Source of the DNA: Vreelandella sp031769195
GTDB lineage: Bacteria > Pseudomonadota > Gammaproteobacteria > Pseudomonadales > Halomonadaceae
DNA: 64,000 nucleotides
Assembly (NCBI RefSeq): GCF_031769195.1
Contig: NZ_JAVHNP010000004.1
Coordinates: forward strand, 558,001-622,000
Direction: 5' to 3'
In this document: positions 42,776 to 51,587 of the stretch, piece by piece
How the letters are laid out: each line of letters opens with the position of its first letter
How positions within the stretch are numbered: the first letter of the stretch is position 1
Translations under genes and position numbers: made by a program
Notes under the pieces: model-generated
Told to the model about the DNA's origin: nothing
The model's input: only the letters and a program-made list of their open reading frames with translations
Database searches by the model: none

Positions 42776-45541
42776 TTAGTGCGCTTCATCCCAATTTGCG
42801 CCGCTTTGTGCTTCTACAATCAGCGGCACGCTAAGTGAAGCCGCAGACTGCATACGGGCTTGCACCTGCTCAATAAAGCGCTCTACCTGGGCCTCGGCCA
42901 CTTCAAACACCAGTTCATCGTGTACCTGCATGACCATCAGGGCATCGAACTCTCCTTCTGTGAGCCACGCGTCCACATCGATCATTGCCTGTTTGATGAT
43001 ATCCGCAGCCGTACCCTGCATCGGCGCGTTGATGGCCGTGCGTTCGGCCCCCTGGCGGCGGTTGCGGTTTTGCGAGTGAATTTCTGGTAGATATAAGCGC
43101 CGCCCCATCACGGTTTCCACAAAGCCATCTTCTGCGGCTTGGGTGCGAATGCGATCCATATAGCGAGCCACGCCAGGGTAGCGATCAAAGTAGCGGTCGA
43201 TATAGGTTTGCGCTTGGTTACGGTCAATATGCAGCTGGCGGGAAAGCCCCCAAGCGCTCATGCCGTAAATCAAGCCAAAGTTAATCGCTTTGGCACTGCG
43301 GCGCTGATCCGCAGAAACCTTCTCTAGAGAAGTACCAAAGACCTCCGCCGCCGTAGCCGTGTGGATATCGCGACCTTCAGCAAACGCCTCCAGCAGGCCT
43401 TTATCTTCTGAAAGGTGGGCCATAATGCGCAGCTCAATCTGCGAGTAGTCCGCGGCGACAATACGGTAGCCAGGGCGCGCTACGAACGCTTGGCGAATCT
43501 TACGCCCCTCTTCGGTGCGAATAGGAATGTTCTGGAGATTGGGGTCCGACGACGAGAGCCGCCCGGTGGCAGTGACCGCCTGGTGGTAGCTGGTGTGTAC
43601 TCGCCCGGTGGTTTTATTCAACAAACGAGGCAGCTTATCGGTGTAGGTAGACTTTAGCTTGGCAAGCCCACGGTGCTGCATAATCACCTTCGGCAGCGGG
43701 TAGTCGAGCGCCAGCTCTTCCAGCACCGCTTCCGCTGTTGAGGGCGCGCCTTTCGGAGTTTTCTTAATGACTGGGATTTTCTGCTCTTCAAACAGAATCT
43801 GGCCCAGCTGCTTGGGCGAGCTTAAATTAAACTCGCGACCGGCCAGCTCAAACGCCTCACTCTCTAGCTCGCGGATGCGCTGCTCTAGCTGCTGACTCTG
43901 CTGATGCAGGCGCTCGGCATCCAAGGCCACGCCGTTACGCTCAATGCGCGAAAGCACGTTAATCAGCGGCAGCTCTAGGTGATCCAGCACCTGAGCTAAG
44001 CGCCCTTCCCGCTCCACCTGCGGGCGCAGGGTGTCTTGAAGGCGCAGGGTGATATCCACGTCTTCACAGGCATAGGGGGCCGCCTGCTCTAGGGCAATTT
44101 GGTTGAACGTGAGCTGCTTGGTACCTTTGCCCGCAATCTCCTCAAACGAAATGGTTTTTTCGCCTAGGTATTTCAGCGCCAGCGAATCCATGTCATGGCG
44201 GGTCACGGTGGAATTGAGCACATACGACGCCAGCATGGTGTCCGCCAGCGGCCCCACGACCGCAATGTCATAGTTCGCCAGTACGGAGATATCGTACTTA
44301 AGGTTCTGGCCAATCTTGATTTTAGTGGTGTCTTCCAGCAGCGGCTTTAACGCGGCCAGTACAGCTTGGCGGTCAAGCTGTGTGGGGGCATCCAGGTAGT
44401 CATGGGCCAGTGGAATATAGGCGGCCTCGCCAGCCTCCAGCGCAATCCCCACCCCGACAATATCGGCATCCATGTAGTTAAGGCTGGTAGTTTCTAAATC
44501 GAAGCAGAACCGCTCGGCGTTTTGCAGCCGCGTAAGCCACGCTTCCCACTGCGCTGGGTCGGTAATCACATGATCGTCGCGCTGAGTAAGCGCGGCGGCA
44601 GGTTCATCACTGGCGCTTTCTGGAGTAGGCTCGCCGCCTTTGACATCGTCAACGCCCTGATCTTTGCCTTCCAGCAGCTCGGCAAGCCACTGTTTAAACT
44701 CCATCTCTTTGTACAGCTCGACCAGCGCTTCGCGGTCGGGGTGAGCAATGTCTAAATCATCCAGGCCTACGGGCAGTTCGCAGTCAACTTTAATCGTCGC
44801 CAGTTGATAGGACAAAAACGCCTGCTCGCGGTGCTCTTCGAGCTTTTTAGGCAGCGTTTTGGCACCGCGAAAGCTGAGGGTGGTGACGCGCTCTAAATCG
44901 CCATAAATCGTGTCTAAGCCACCGCCCATGCCTTGTAGCAGGCCAATGGCGGTTTTCTCGCCCACGCCGGGCACGCCGGGAATGTTATCCACCTTGTCGC
45001 CCATCAGCGCGAGGAAGTCGATGATTAGCGCTGGGGGCAGGCCAAACTTCTCCTCCACGCCCGCCTCATCCAGCGTCTCCTCTTTCATAGTGTTCACCAG
45101 CGTAATATGGCGATTGACCAGCTGCGCCATGTCTTTATCGCCGGTGGAGATCACCGCGTCGCGGCCCGCTTGGGTCGCGTGGTGGGCAAGCGTGCCAATC
45201 ACGTCGTCCGCTTCCACCCCTTCAATGCACAGCAGCGGCAAGCCTAATGCCTTCACGCAGGCATGCAGCGGCTTGATTTGGCTGCGCAGATCATCTGGCA
45301 TGGGAGGACGGTGGGATTTGTACTCGCTGTACAGATCATCACGGAAGGTTTTGCCCGGCGCATCAAAGACCACGGCCATTGGGCTGTCCGGATAATCTTT
45401 GATCAGCCGCTTGAGCATATTGATGACCCCCTTCACAGCCCCGGTAGGCTGCCCAGTAGAGGTCGTTAACGGCGGCAGCGCGTGAAACGCGCGGTACAGG
45501 TATGAAGAGCCATCGACAAGCACGATTGGAGCACGGGCCAT
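42776..45541 (-). CDS. polA: DNA polymerase I
   Basis: A 921-residue enzyme (start ATG 45541). The N-terminal 5'-nuclease domain shows VDGSSYLYRAFHALP, VFDAPGKTFRDDLY and GDKVDNIPGVPGVGEKTA. The 3'-5' exonuclease is active-type (FDLETTSLNYMD). The polymerase core has motif A DYSQIELRIMAHLS, motif B RRSAKAINFGLIYGMS and motif C MQVHDELVFEV. It fills gaps and removes primers and repair tracts. It is divergent from thrB. Confidence 0.98.
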   Translation of the reverse strand: MARAPIVLVDGSSYLYRAFHALPPLTTSTGQPTGAVKGVINMLKRLIKDYPDSPMAVVFDAPGKTFRDDLYSEYKSHRPPMPDDLRSQIKPLHACVKALGLPLLCIEGVEADDVIGTLAHHATQAGRDAVISTGDKDMAQLVNRHITLVNTMKEETLDEAGVEEKFGLPPALIIDFLALMGDKVDNIPGVPGVGEKTAIGLLQGMGGGLDTIYGDLERVTTLSFRGAKTLPKKLEEHREQAFLSYQLATIKVDCELPVGLDDLDIAHPDREALVELYKEMEFKQWLAELLEGKDQGVDDVKGGEPTPESASDEPAAALTQRDDHVITDPAQWEAWLTRLQNAERFCFDLETTSLNYMDADIVGVGIALEAGEAAYIPLAHDYLDAPTQLDRQAVLAALKPLLEDTTKIKIGQNLKYDISVLANYDIAVVGPLADTMLASYVLNSTVTRHDMDSLALKYLGEKTISFEEIAGKGTKQLTFNQIALEQAAPYACEDVDITLRLQDTLRPQVEREGRLAQVLDHLELPLINVLSRIERNGVALDAERLHQQSQQLEQRIRELESEAFELAGREFNLSSPKQLGQILFEEQKIPVIKKTPKGAPSTAEAVLEELALDYPLPKVIMQHRGLAKLKSTYTDKLPRLLNKTTGRVHTSYHQAVTATGRLSSSDPNLQNIPIRTEEGRKIRQAFVARPGYRIVAADYSQIELRIMAHLSEDKGLLEAFAEGRDIHTATAAEVFGTSLEKVSADQRRSAKAINFGLIYGMSAWGLSRQLHIDRNQAQTYIDRYFDRYPGVARYMDRIRTQAAEDGFVETVMGRRLYLPEIHSQNRNRRQGAERTAINAPMQGTAADIIKQAMIDVDAWLTEGEFDALMVMQVHDELVFEVAEAQVERFIEQVQARMQSAASLSVPLIVEAQSGANWDEAH

Positions 45542-45715
45542 AACCAAATTCCATAGTCAGCAAAACAGTGAGAACGTCTATTCCCCAATAATACGCGTTC
45601 GACGCCCTGACTGCAGAAAAGCCCCGCGAAAGAGGTCACTCTTACCGACACAACGCTGCCAACTGGCGCGCCAAGCCGCTACAATGACGGGCTTAGCAAC
45701 CTGGGCGAGATTCTC

Positions 45716-46672
45716 ATGGCTGTATTTACTCCGCTGAGCGACGCACAGGTCGCCGCGTTTTTAGAAAAATTTGATGTCGGCAGTTTTGTCGCTCTTCAAG
45801 GAGTGGCGGGCGGCACGGAAAACTCAACGTTCTTCGTGACCACCGATCGCCGCGAGTTGGTACTGACCCTATTTGAGCAGGGTGAGCATGAAGAGCTGCC
45901 TTTTTTTGTTGAGTTACTGGATTACTTAGACGAGCACCGCCTCCCGGTGCCCGGCACTATTCACGACCGCGAAGGCATTGCGCTACATAGTTTGGCGGGC
46001 AAGCCTGCGCTGCTGTTCCCCCGCCTGCCGGGCAAGCACCCCAGCGCGCCCAATCTAGTGCAGTGCCAAACGCTGGGCTCAACGCTTGGGCGGCTGCATA
46101 AAGTGTCGCAGCACTTCCCCGGTCATCGCCCAAACCCCCGCGACCTTCACTGGCTGCGTGCGGTACACCATAAAGTACTCACCTACATCAGCCCCGACGA
46201 CCAAACGCTGATGAAAAACGAGGTCGATGACTTCGAAGGTGCGTTTGGTGCCTATGGAAAATTGCCTCAAGGGGCGCTGCACGGTGACCTGTTCCGCGAT
46301 AACACGCTGTTCGAAGGCGACGCGCTGGGCGGCATTATCGATTTCTACAACGGCTGCACCGGCGACCTGTTGTTTGACCTCGCCATTGTGATTAACGACT
46401 GGGCATCCAACGAAGACGGTACGCTGAACGCCGAACGCTATAATGCGATCTTAAGCGCCTACCAAGCGCGCCGCCCGTTGACCGACCATGAGCGAGCGCT
46501 ATGGCCTACCATGCTACGCATGACCGCACTACGCTATTGGTTGTCGCGTCTGCTAGTGGTCTACGTTGACCCACCGGCACACGACTTAACTCCCCATGAC
46601 CCCGAGCGCTTCCGTGTGATTCTCAATGCACGCATCGCGTTTGGCGCACTTCCGATTCCAGAGGCTTCTTAA
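45716..46672 (+). CDS. thrB: Homoserine kinase, type II
   Basis: A 318-residue kinase of the aminoglycoside-phosphotransferase fold, the ThrB form of Pseudomonas-like bacteria rather than the GHMP form of E. coli. It shows the nucleotide loop GVAGGTENSTFFV, catalytic HGDLFRDNTLFEGD and Mg2+ motif GIIDFYNGCTGD. It phosphorylates homoserine for threonine synthesis. Its TAA overlaps the speA ATG by one base (TAATG), giving strong coupling with arginine decarboxylase. Confidence 0.94.
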   Translation: MAVFTPLSDAQVAAFLEKFDVGSFVALQGVAGGTENSTFFVTTDRRELVLTLFEQGEHEELPFFVELLDYLDEHRLPVPGTIHDREGIALHSLAGKPALLFPRLPGKHPSAPNLVQCQTLGSTLGRLHKVSQHFPGHRPNPRDLHWLRAVHHKVLTYISPDDQTLMKNEVDDFEGAFGAYGKLPQGALHGDLFRDNTLFEGDALGGIIDFYNGCTGDLLFDLAIVINDWASNEDGTLNAERYNAILSAYQARRPLTDHERALWPTMLRMTALRYWLSRLLVVYVDPPAHDLTPHDPERFRVILNARIAFGALPIPEAS

Positions 46673-48594
46673 TGAGTGAAATGGCAACGACCAGCAGCCC
46701 CGCCGTGCGTGCCCGCCGCACTTGGAACATGGACCAGTGGGGCAGCGGCTACTTTGACGTAGACGACCACGGCCAAGCCCTGGTGCGCCCGCTGGGCAGC
46801 GATGCAGAGGGCCCGGCGCTACCTATCAGTGCATTAGTGCGCCAGCTGCAAACTGCCGGGTTACGCCTGCCGGTACTGGTACGCTTTAGCGATATTCTTC
46901 ACGACCGCGTTGAGCAGCTTTGCGGTGCGTTTGATGCCGCTATGCAGGACGTGGATTACCAAGGCGGCTACACCGCGGTCTACCCGATTAAAGTTAATCA
47001 GCAGCGCCGTGTGGTCGAAGAGATTCTAGCCACCTCTGAGCGTGGCAATGGCCGCGTAGGGTTGGAAGCAGGCAGTAAGCCGGAACTCCTGGCGGTGCTG
47101 GCTCTCTCCGATGGCGGCTCCTCGCTGATCGTGTGTAACGGCTATAAAGACCGTGAGTACGTCCGCCTGGCGCTGTTGGGCGAGAAGCTCGGCCACAAAG
47201 TGTATCTGGTGGTGGAGAAGCTCTCCGAGCTGGAACTGATTTTAGAAGAGGCCCGCGAGCTGGACGTGACCCCGCGCATTGGCCTGCGTGCAAGGCTGGC
47301 GTCGGTAGGTAAAGGCAAGTGGCAGAACACAGGCGGCGAGAAATCGAAGTTTGGTCTTACCTCCAGCCAAATTCTTGAAGTGGTTGAAACCCTGCGTGCC
47401 CAGGACGCCCTGGCCAGCCTGCAGTTAGTGCACTTCCACCTTGGCTCCCAGATCGCCAACATCCGCGATATTCAGCGCGGCCTGCGGGAGTGCGCACGCT
47501 TCTATCAAAACCTGATGAGCCTGGGCGCGCCCATCGACACCGTTGACGTGGGTGGCGGCTTAGGGATCGACTACGAAGGCACCCGCTCGCGCAGCTACTG
47601 CTCGGCGAATTACTCCATGCAGGAGTACGCCCGTAACGTGGTGAGCGCCTTTGCCCAGCTGTGCCAAGAAGCTGACCTGCCCCAGCCGCACCTGATCAGT
47701 GAGTCGGGCCGCTCGCTGACGGCCCACCATGCGGTACTAATCACCAATGTGATTGGCGAAGAGCGCGTCAACGATACGCCACCCGAGCGAGCGGCCCAAG
47801 AAGAAGACCCCCAGGTGGAGGAGCTGTGGCGCGTATACGACCAGCTTGCCGACACACAAGAACCCCGCGTGTTGGTAGAAGCCTGGCACGATCTGCTGCA
47901 AGCAGTGAGCGAGCTGCAAGACCGCTTTGTACTGGGGCTGAGCAATATCAATGCCCGTGCCGAAGGCGAACGGCTTTATATGGCGGCCTGTGCACGCCTG
48001 CGTGGCAAGCTGGATACCCGCAACCGCGCACATCGGGAAATTATGGACGAGCTGGCCGAAAAGCTCGCCGATAAGCTGTTCGTTAACTTCTCCCTGTTCC
48101 AGTCGGTTCCGGACGTATGGGGCATTGAACAAATATTCCCCGTGCTGCCCCTCACCGGGCTAGATAAAGCGCCCACTCGCCGCGCCGTGATTCAAGACAT
48201 CACCTGCGACTCCGATGGCCGTATTGATAGCTATGTGGATGGCCAAGGGGTAGAAAGCACCCTACCGCTGCCCGAGTGGGCCAACGAGGACGAGCGCTGG
48301 CTTGGCTTCTTCCTGGTCGGTGCATATCAAGAAATTCTGGGTGACCTGCACAACCTGTTCGGCGATACCGACTCGGTGGATGCCGCGCTTGGGGAAGATG
48401 GCCAATGGGTGCTCTCGAATCCCCAGGCAGGAGACACCGTGGCCGATGTACTGGCCTACGTGAATTTCGATGCTCGTGTGTTAAAGCAGAAGCTCACCGA
48501 GCAGTTGATCACCAGCGGCTTCTCAACAGAAGAGCAGGCCCACTTCGCTGCCAGCCTAAATGAGGGCCTGGAGGGCTACACCTACCTGGAGTAA
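46672..48594 (+). CDS. speA: Biosynthetic arginine decarboxylase
   Basis: A 640-residue PLP enzyme of the alanine-racemase fold that makes agmatine, the first step of one putrescine route. The PLP lysine lies in AVYPIKVNQQRRVVE, and LEAGSKPELLAVL, HFHLGSQIANI and DVGGGLGIDYEGT give the fold; the C-terminal half has FSLFQSVPDVWGI. Length is normal. It shares the thrB transcript (TAATG overlap) and is followed by a terminator. Confidence 0.96.
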   Translation: MSEMATTSSPAVRARRTWNMDQWGSGYFDVDDHGQALVRPLGSDAEGPALPISALVRQLQTAGLRLPVLVRFSDILHDRVEQLCGAFDAAMQDVDYQGGYTAVYPIKVNQQRRVVEEILATSERGNGRVGLEAGSKPELLAVLALSDGGSSLIVCNGYKDREYVRLALLGEKLGHKVYLVVEKLSELELILEEARELDVTPRIGLRARLASVGKGKWQNTGGEKSKFGLTSSQILEVVETLRAQDALASLQLVHFHLGSQIANIRDIQRGLRECARFYQNLMSLGAPIDTVDVGGGLGIDYEGTRSRSYCSANYSMQEYARNVVSAFAQLCQEADLPQPHLISESGRSLTAHHAVLITNVIGEERVNDTPPERAAQEEDPQVEELWRVYDQLADTQEPRVLVEAWHDLLQAVSELQDRFVLGLSNINARAEGERLYMAACARLRGKLDTRNRAHREIMDELAEKLADKLFVNFSLFQSVPDVWGIEQIFPVLPLTGLDKAPTRRAVIQDITCDSDGRIDSYVDGQGVESTLPLPEWANEDERWLGFFLVGAYQEILGDLHNLFGDTDSVDAALGEDGQWVLSNPQAGDTVADVLAYVNFDARVLKQKLTEQLITSGFSTEEQAHFAASLNEGLEGYTYLE

Positions 48595-48624
48595 CTCGGC
48601 ACGTAGCGGGTATTCAAAGCGTAT

Positions 48625-48660
48625 AAAAAAGGCCACCGAATCTCGGTGGCCTTTATTTTT
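48625..48660. terminator. Bidirectional terminator between speA and the FAH-family gene
   Basis: GGCCACCGA (48631-48639) pairs with TCGGTGGCC (48643-48651), extended by A/T pairs, with TTTATTTTT on the plus side and A-run on the left for the minus strand. Confidence 0.9.
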
Positions 48661-48688
48661 AAGGCGTGCATCACAAGGCGACTGGCCG

Positions 48689-49354
48689 TTACTCCACCAC
48701 GCTGGTGTTAATCTCCAGGCCGCCGGTGAGGGTTAAGCGCAGTGCAGCGCCACGGGGCAATTCGCCAACACCCGCAGGAGTGCCGGTTAAAATCACATCG
48801 CCAGGCTCAAGCGTAAAGTGACGGCTCATCTCTGCGACCAGGGTAGGAATCGCAAAAATCATATCCGCGCCTTCCCCGTGTTGGCGCTCTTCACCGTCGA
48901 TCTCCAGCGTAAAGGCCAGCGCGTTCCAGTTGGGAACACGGCTTAACGGAAGAAACGGCGACAGCGGACAAGCCCCATCAAAGGCCTTGGCGATTTCCCA
49001 AGGATGGCCTTTCTCTTTGAGCTTAGTTTGAACGTCACGCAGGGTTAAATCCATCGCCAGGCCAATGCCTGCAATGGCGCGTTCCGCTTCATCTTGTGTC
49101 GCGTGAGTCAGGGTTTCTCCGACAAGTAATGCCAGTTCAACCTCATAGTGCACATCGCCCCGTGAAAATGGAGGGTCGAGGGGCTTGGTTAAATCCACCA
49201 CGCTTGTGGCGGGTTTGATGAACAGCAGTGGCTCACTGGGAACCGGGTTATCCAGCTCTTTGGCGTGGTCGGCATAATTGCGGCCGACGCAGACAACTTT
49301 GCCCAGCGCGTGGGGAAACTCCTGGCCATCGGTAAACTGTGGAACAAAACGCAT
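48689..49354 (-). CDS. Fumarylacetoacetate hydrolase-family protein
   Basis: From ATG 49354 (AAGGAG 9 nt or so before) the protein has 221 residues: KVVCVGRNYADHAKEL, EPLLFIKPATS, then metal ligands in HYEVELALLVG and AMDLTLRDVQTKLKEKG. The single FAH domain cleaves or decarboxylates oxo-acids such as acylpyruvates or oxaloacetate, with Mg2+ or Mn2+. The short form resembles YcgM/FAHD1-type enzymes. No aromatic-degradation genes adjoin, so the substrate is open. Confidence 0.9.
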   Translation of the reverse strand: MRFVPQFTDGQEFPHALGKVVCVGRNYADHAKELDNPVPSEPLLFIKPATSVVDLTKPLDPPFSRGDVHYEVELALLVGETLTHATQDEAERAIAGIGLAMDLTLRDVQTKLKEKGHPWEIAKAFDGACPLSPFLPLSRVPNWNALAFTLEIDGEERQHGEGADMIFAIPTLVAEMSRHFTLEPGDVILTGTPAGVGELPRGAALRLTLTGGLEINTSVVE

Positions 49355-49481
49355 GGCGGGTCTTCTCCTTCTCATTATGCGTGCCGCATTCGCAACGACA
49401 GGCGCATTAGTCTACCCCAGCTATGCGAATGTTCCACAATCTCACCGCTGCTTTTCTAACTCACGGCGACACGGCTCCTGA

Positions 49482-50465
49482 TTAAGCCGTGGGCTGCCAC
49501 TGTTCATCAGGCCCATGAGCCAAGAACGACGGACGCTGTTTAGGCGCGGCAAAGGGCTCGCCACAACGGTTATCTGGCCGGTTAAACACAAAAAATACGT
49601 TGCTACGCGGGTCTGGCGAGAGGTTAGCATTCGACGCGTGCAGCGTGTTGCAATCAAACAGCAGCAGGCCACCCGCCTTCCCCTTGGGCGCATCAATCCC
49701 GTACTTATCTACTAGGTGAGTGAGTGCCTCAGGGCTTGGCACGCCCACTTCCTGGGCTTTTAGCGAGCTTTTGTGGTTATCCTCCGGCGTTTCTCCCAGG
49801 CAGGGCACGAACTCCAAATGTGAGCCAGGAATCAGCATGAGCGGGCCGTTAAACTCATGGTTATCGGTGAGGATCAGCGACGCACTGACGGCATGCATCT
49901 GGGGCATCCCATCTTCGGCGTGCCAGGTTTCGAAATCCGAATGCCAGTTAAACCCTTTACCCGCAAATCCTGGCTTGTAGTTAATTCGCGACTGATGCAC
50001 GTAGGGGTCATCGCCAATAATTTGCCGCGCCGCACCGGCGAGACGCTCATCACTGGCAAGCGCACCCAGCCGCTTGGAGAGCTTGTGTACTGCGAACAGC
50101 GAACGGATCTCATGGCTTTCTGGCTCGGTAACGCTAAAGTCCTGATCACGGTAAGCATCATTGCTCATGAGTGCATTCATTTCTTCGCGCAGCGCCGTCA
50201 GCTCTTCGCCACTGATGACGTTGGGAATAAACAGATACCCGTTGCGCTCAAACGCATCTAGCTGCGCCTGGGAGAGCGGGCCCGATAACTGACGCCCTTT
50301 CACGACCTCGTCTCTCCGGGGCTGAGTCAGCATCTTGGGTGCCTGGGCCAGGCGCGTTGGGTAGGCATCCACCACCTTTGCATTACCTGCCGAGGGCATG
50401 TCGGCCATCTCGCTATACTGCTTGTGGGCCGTCACACTATTGAGGGGGAAATTACTGACTGTCAT
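49482..50465 (-). CDS. ectD: Ectoine hydroxylase
   Basis: A 327-residue non-haem iron(II), 2-oxoglutarate-dependent dioxygenase that converts ectoine to 5-hydroxyectoine. The signature FNWHSDFETWHAEDGMP holds the iron ligands His175 and Asp177; the third ligand His276 is in NTLHASN. DDPYVHQSRINYKPGF contributes to ectoine and oxoglutarate binding. No ectABC genes are adjacent, a common state in Halomonas. A hairpin (49470-49491) overlaps its stop. A Crp/Fnr-type regulator gene lies upstream on the same strand, and a palindrome lies 114 bp before the start. Confidence 0.97.
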   Translation of the reverse strand: MTVSNFPLNSVTAHKQYSEMADMPSAGNAKVVDAYPTRLAQAPKMLTQPRRDEVVKGRQLSGPLSQAQLDAFERNGYLFIPNVISGEELTALREEMNALMSNDAYRDQDFSVTEPESHEIRSLFAVHKLSKRLGALASDERLAGAARQIIGDDPYVHQSRINYKPGFAGKGFNWHSDFETWHAEDGMPQMHAVSASLILTDNHEFNGPLMLIPGSHLEFVPCLGETPEDNHKSSLKAQEVGVPSPEALTHLVDKYGIDAPKGKAGGLLLFDCNTLHASNANLSPDPRSNVFFVFNRPDNRCGEPFAAPKQRPSFLAHGPDEQWQPTA

Positions 50466-50578
50466 CTAATCCACTCCTTGTATGATTAAACTTCAGTTAA
50501 AACGTGCCTCTTAAGAAACACAGCGCAATAAATAGCGTAGCTAATAACCTCGCACTTGCAACCTAACACACCTCCTTT

Positions 50579-50594
50579 CATAACGTAGGTTATG
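50579..50594. promoter_or_regulatory. Palindrome upstream of ectD, possible Crp/Fnr-type operator
   Basis: CATAAC-GTAG-GTTATG is a perfect 6-4-6 inverted repeat. The 4-nt spacing between 5-bp cores (ATAAC/GTTAT) is that of FNR and FixK sites. A related site (TTAAC-ATTT-GTTAA, 51752-51765) is upstream of the neighbouring regulator gene. Confidence 0.45.
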
Positions 50595-50724
50595 ACATTT
50601 ACTCACTGACAAGCTTTAGCACCCTAAAAGTAAAAAACACGTCACACTACCGGTTTTTATTATTTAGTAAAAACAGCGCCTTTTAATCAAGCAAATAGAA
50701 AAGACAAAAGATAAAACACAGACC

Positions 50725-50764
50725 TAAAAAAACCAGAACAGCCTCTACAAGCGTTGCTCTGGTT
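50725..50764 (-). terminator. Terminator of the Crp/Fnr-type regulator gene
   Basis: On the minus strand AACCAGA (50764-50758) pairs with TCTGGTT (50737-50731), with a further imperfect inner stem, followed by TTTTT. Confidence 0.65.
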
Positions 50765-50783
50765 ATTTCAGTCATTCTGCGCG

Positions 50784-51587
50784 CTAACCAAGGCATAAAT
50801 GCCCATACATAAAATCGCTATCAAACCCAGTATTACGCGCCATCTCTTCCGGCTGAAGCAGTTTAATACTGCTACGCGTTTTACGAATCAACTTCTTTTG
50901 CTCAAGCGCTGTCATACACCGGCTCACGTGAACGCTTGTCATACCCAACAACTCACCCACCACATCTTGAGTGACCGGAAATGAAAAAACGTTACTCGCC
51001 AATAACCCTTTAAAGTTAAAGCGGGCATACACCTCAAGTAGAAAATGCGCTACGCGTTCTTCAGAGCGGTGGTGAGTGCAACTTCTTAATCGTTCAATCG
51101 TAATATTGTCGTTTACCATCACATACGATGTAATGGCTTTTCTTACCTCCTCATTCGTTTTAAACAACTCATGTAGACCTTCAACAGATACTTTTTCAAG
51201 CTTACAGTTAGTTAAAGAGAGAATAACGATATCATGATTTTCAAAAAAGCTTTCTCGCATGCCGATAATATCGCCGGGCATAAAGACATTACAGATATCT
51301 TGCCCTCGCGTGCTGGTGGCGTGGGAAAGGCTCGCCCAGCCCTCCTTCACCACAAAAATATCGGCGCGGCCTTCGCATAGCGAGAATACCTTTTGGTTGC
51401 GTTTAAGCTCGACAGGCTTTTGCCGAATGTTAGCCAGTGCCGCTAGGGCGTCAGCGCTCAGCTCGCCATAAAGGCTCAGCACTTCGCCTAAACCTATACA
51501 AGAGCTATCGCTACTTAAACCACCCTGTACACCTTTGCGATTTCTATCTTCCACTAGCTTGTACTCTTCTACAGTAACTTTATCCAT
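50784..51587 (-). CDS. Crp/Fnr family transcriptional regulator
   Basis: A 267-residue protein with a cyclic-nucleotide-binding-type beta barrel (about residues 45-150: LKRNQKVFSLCEGRADIFVV, VFMPGDIIGMRESFF), a long dimer helix (VMVNDNITIERLRSCTHH), and a C-terminal winged helix (PVTQDVVGELLGMTSVHVSRCMTALEQ, core GELLGMTSVHVSRCM). The FNR four-cysteine iron-sulfur motif is absent and the cAMP pocket residues are not evident, so the signal is unknown. In the recognition helix the FNR residues Ser212 and Arg213 are kept but Glu209 aligns with Val. AAGGAG precedes the ATG. Codons are more AT-rich than in neighbours. Confidence 0.9.
   Translation of the reverse strand: MDKVTVEEYKLVEDRNRKGVQGGLSSDSSCIGLGEVLSLYGELSADALAALANIRQKPVELKRNQKVFSLCEGRADIFVVKEGWASLSHATSTRGQDICNVFMPGDIIGMRESFFENHDIVILSLTNCKLEKVSVEGLHELFKTNEEVRKAITSYVMVNDNITIERLRSCTHHRSEERVAHFLLEVYARFNFKGLLASNVFSFPVTQDVVGELLGMTSVHVSRCMTALEQKKLIRKTRSSIKLLQPEEMARNTGFDSDFMYGHLCLG

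Larger units (their letters stand above)
50466..50783. other. Intergenic region upstream of ectD
   Basis: This 318-bp gap has no gene. It contains the terminator of the Crp/Fnr gene at its right end, the palindrome at 50579-50594 and otherwise AT-rich sequence where the ectD promoter must lie. No confident -10/-35 pair stands out by eye. Confidence 0.6.
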
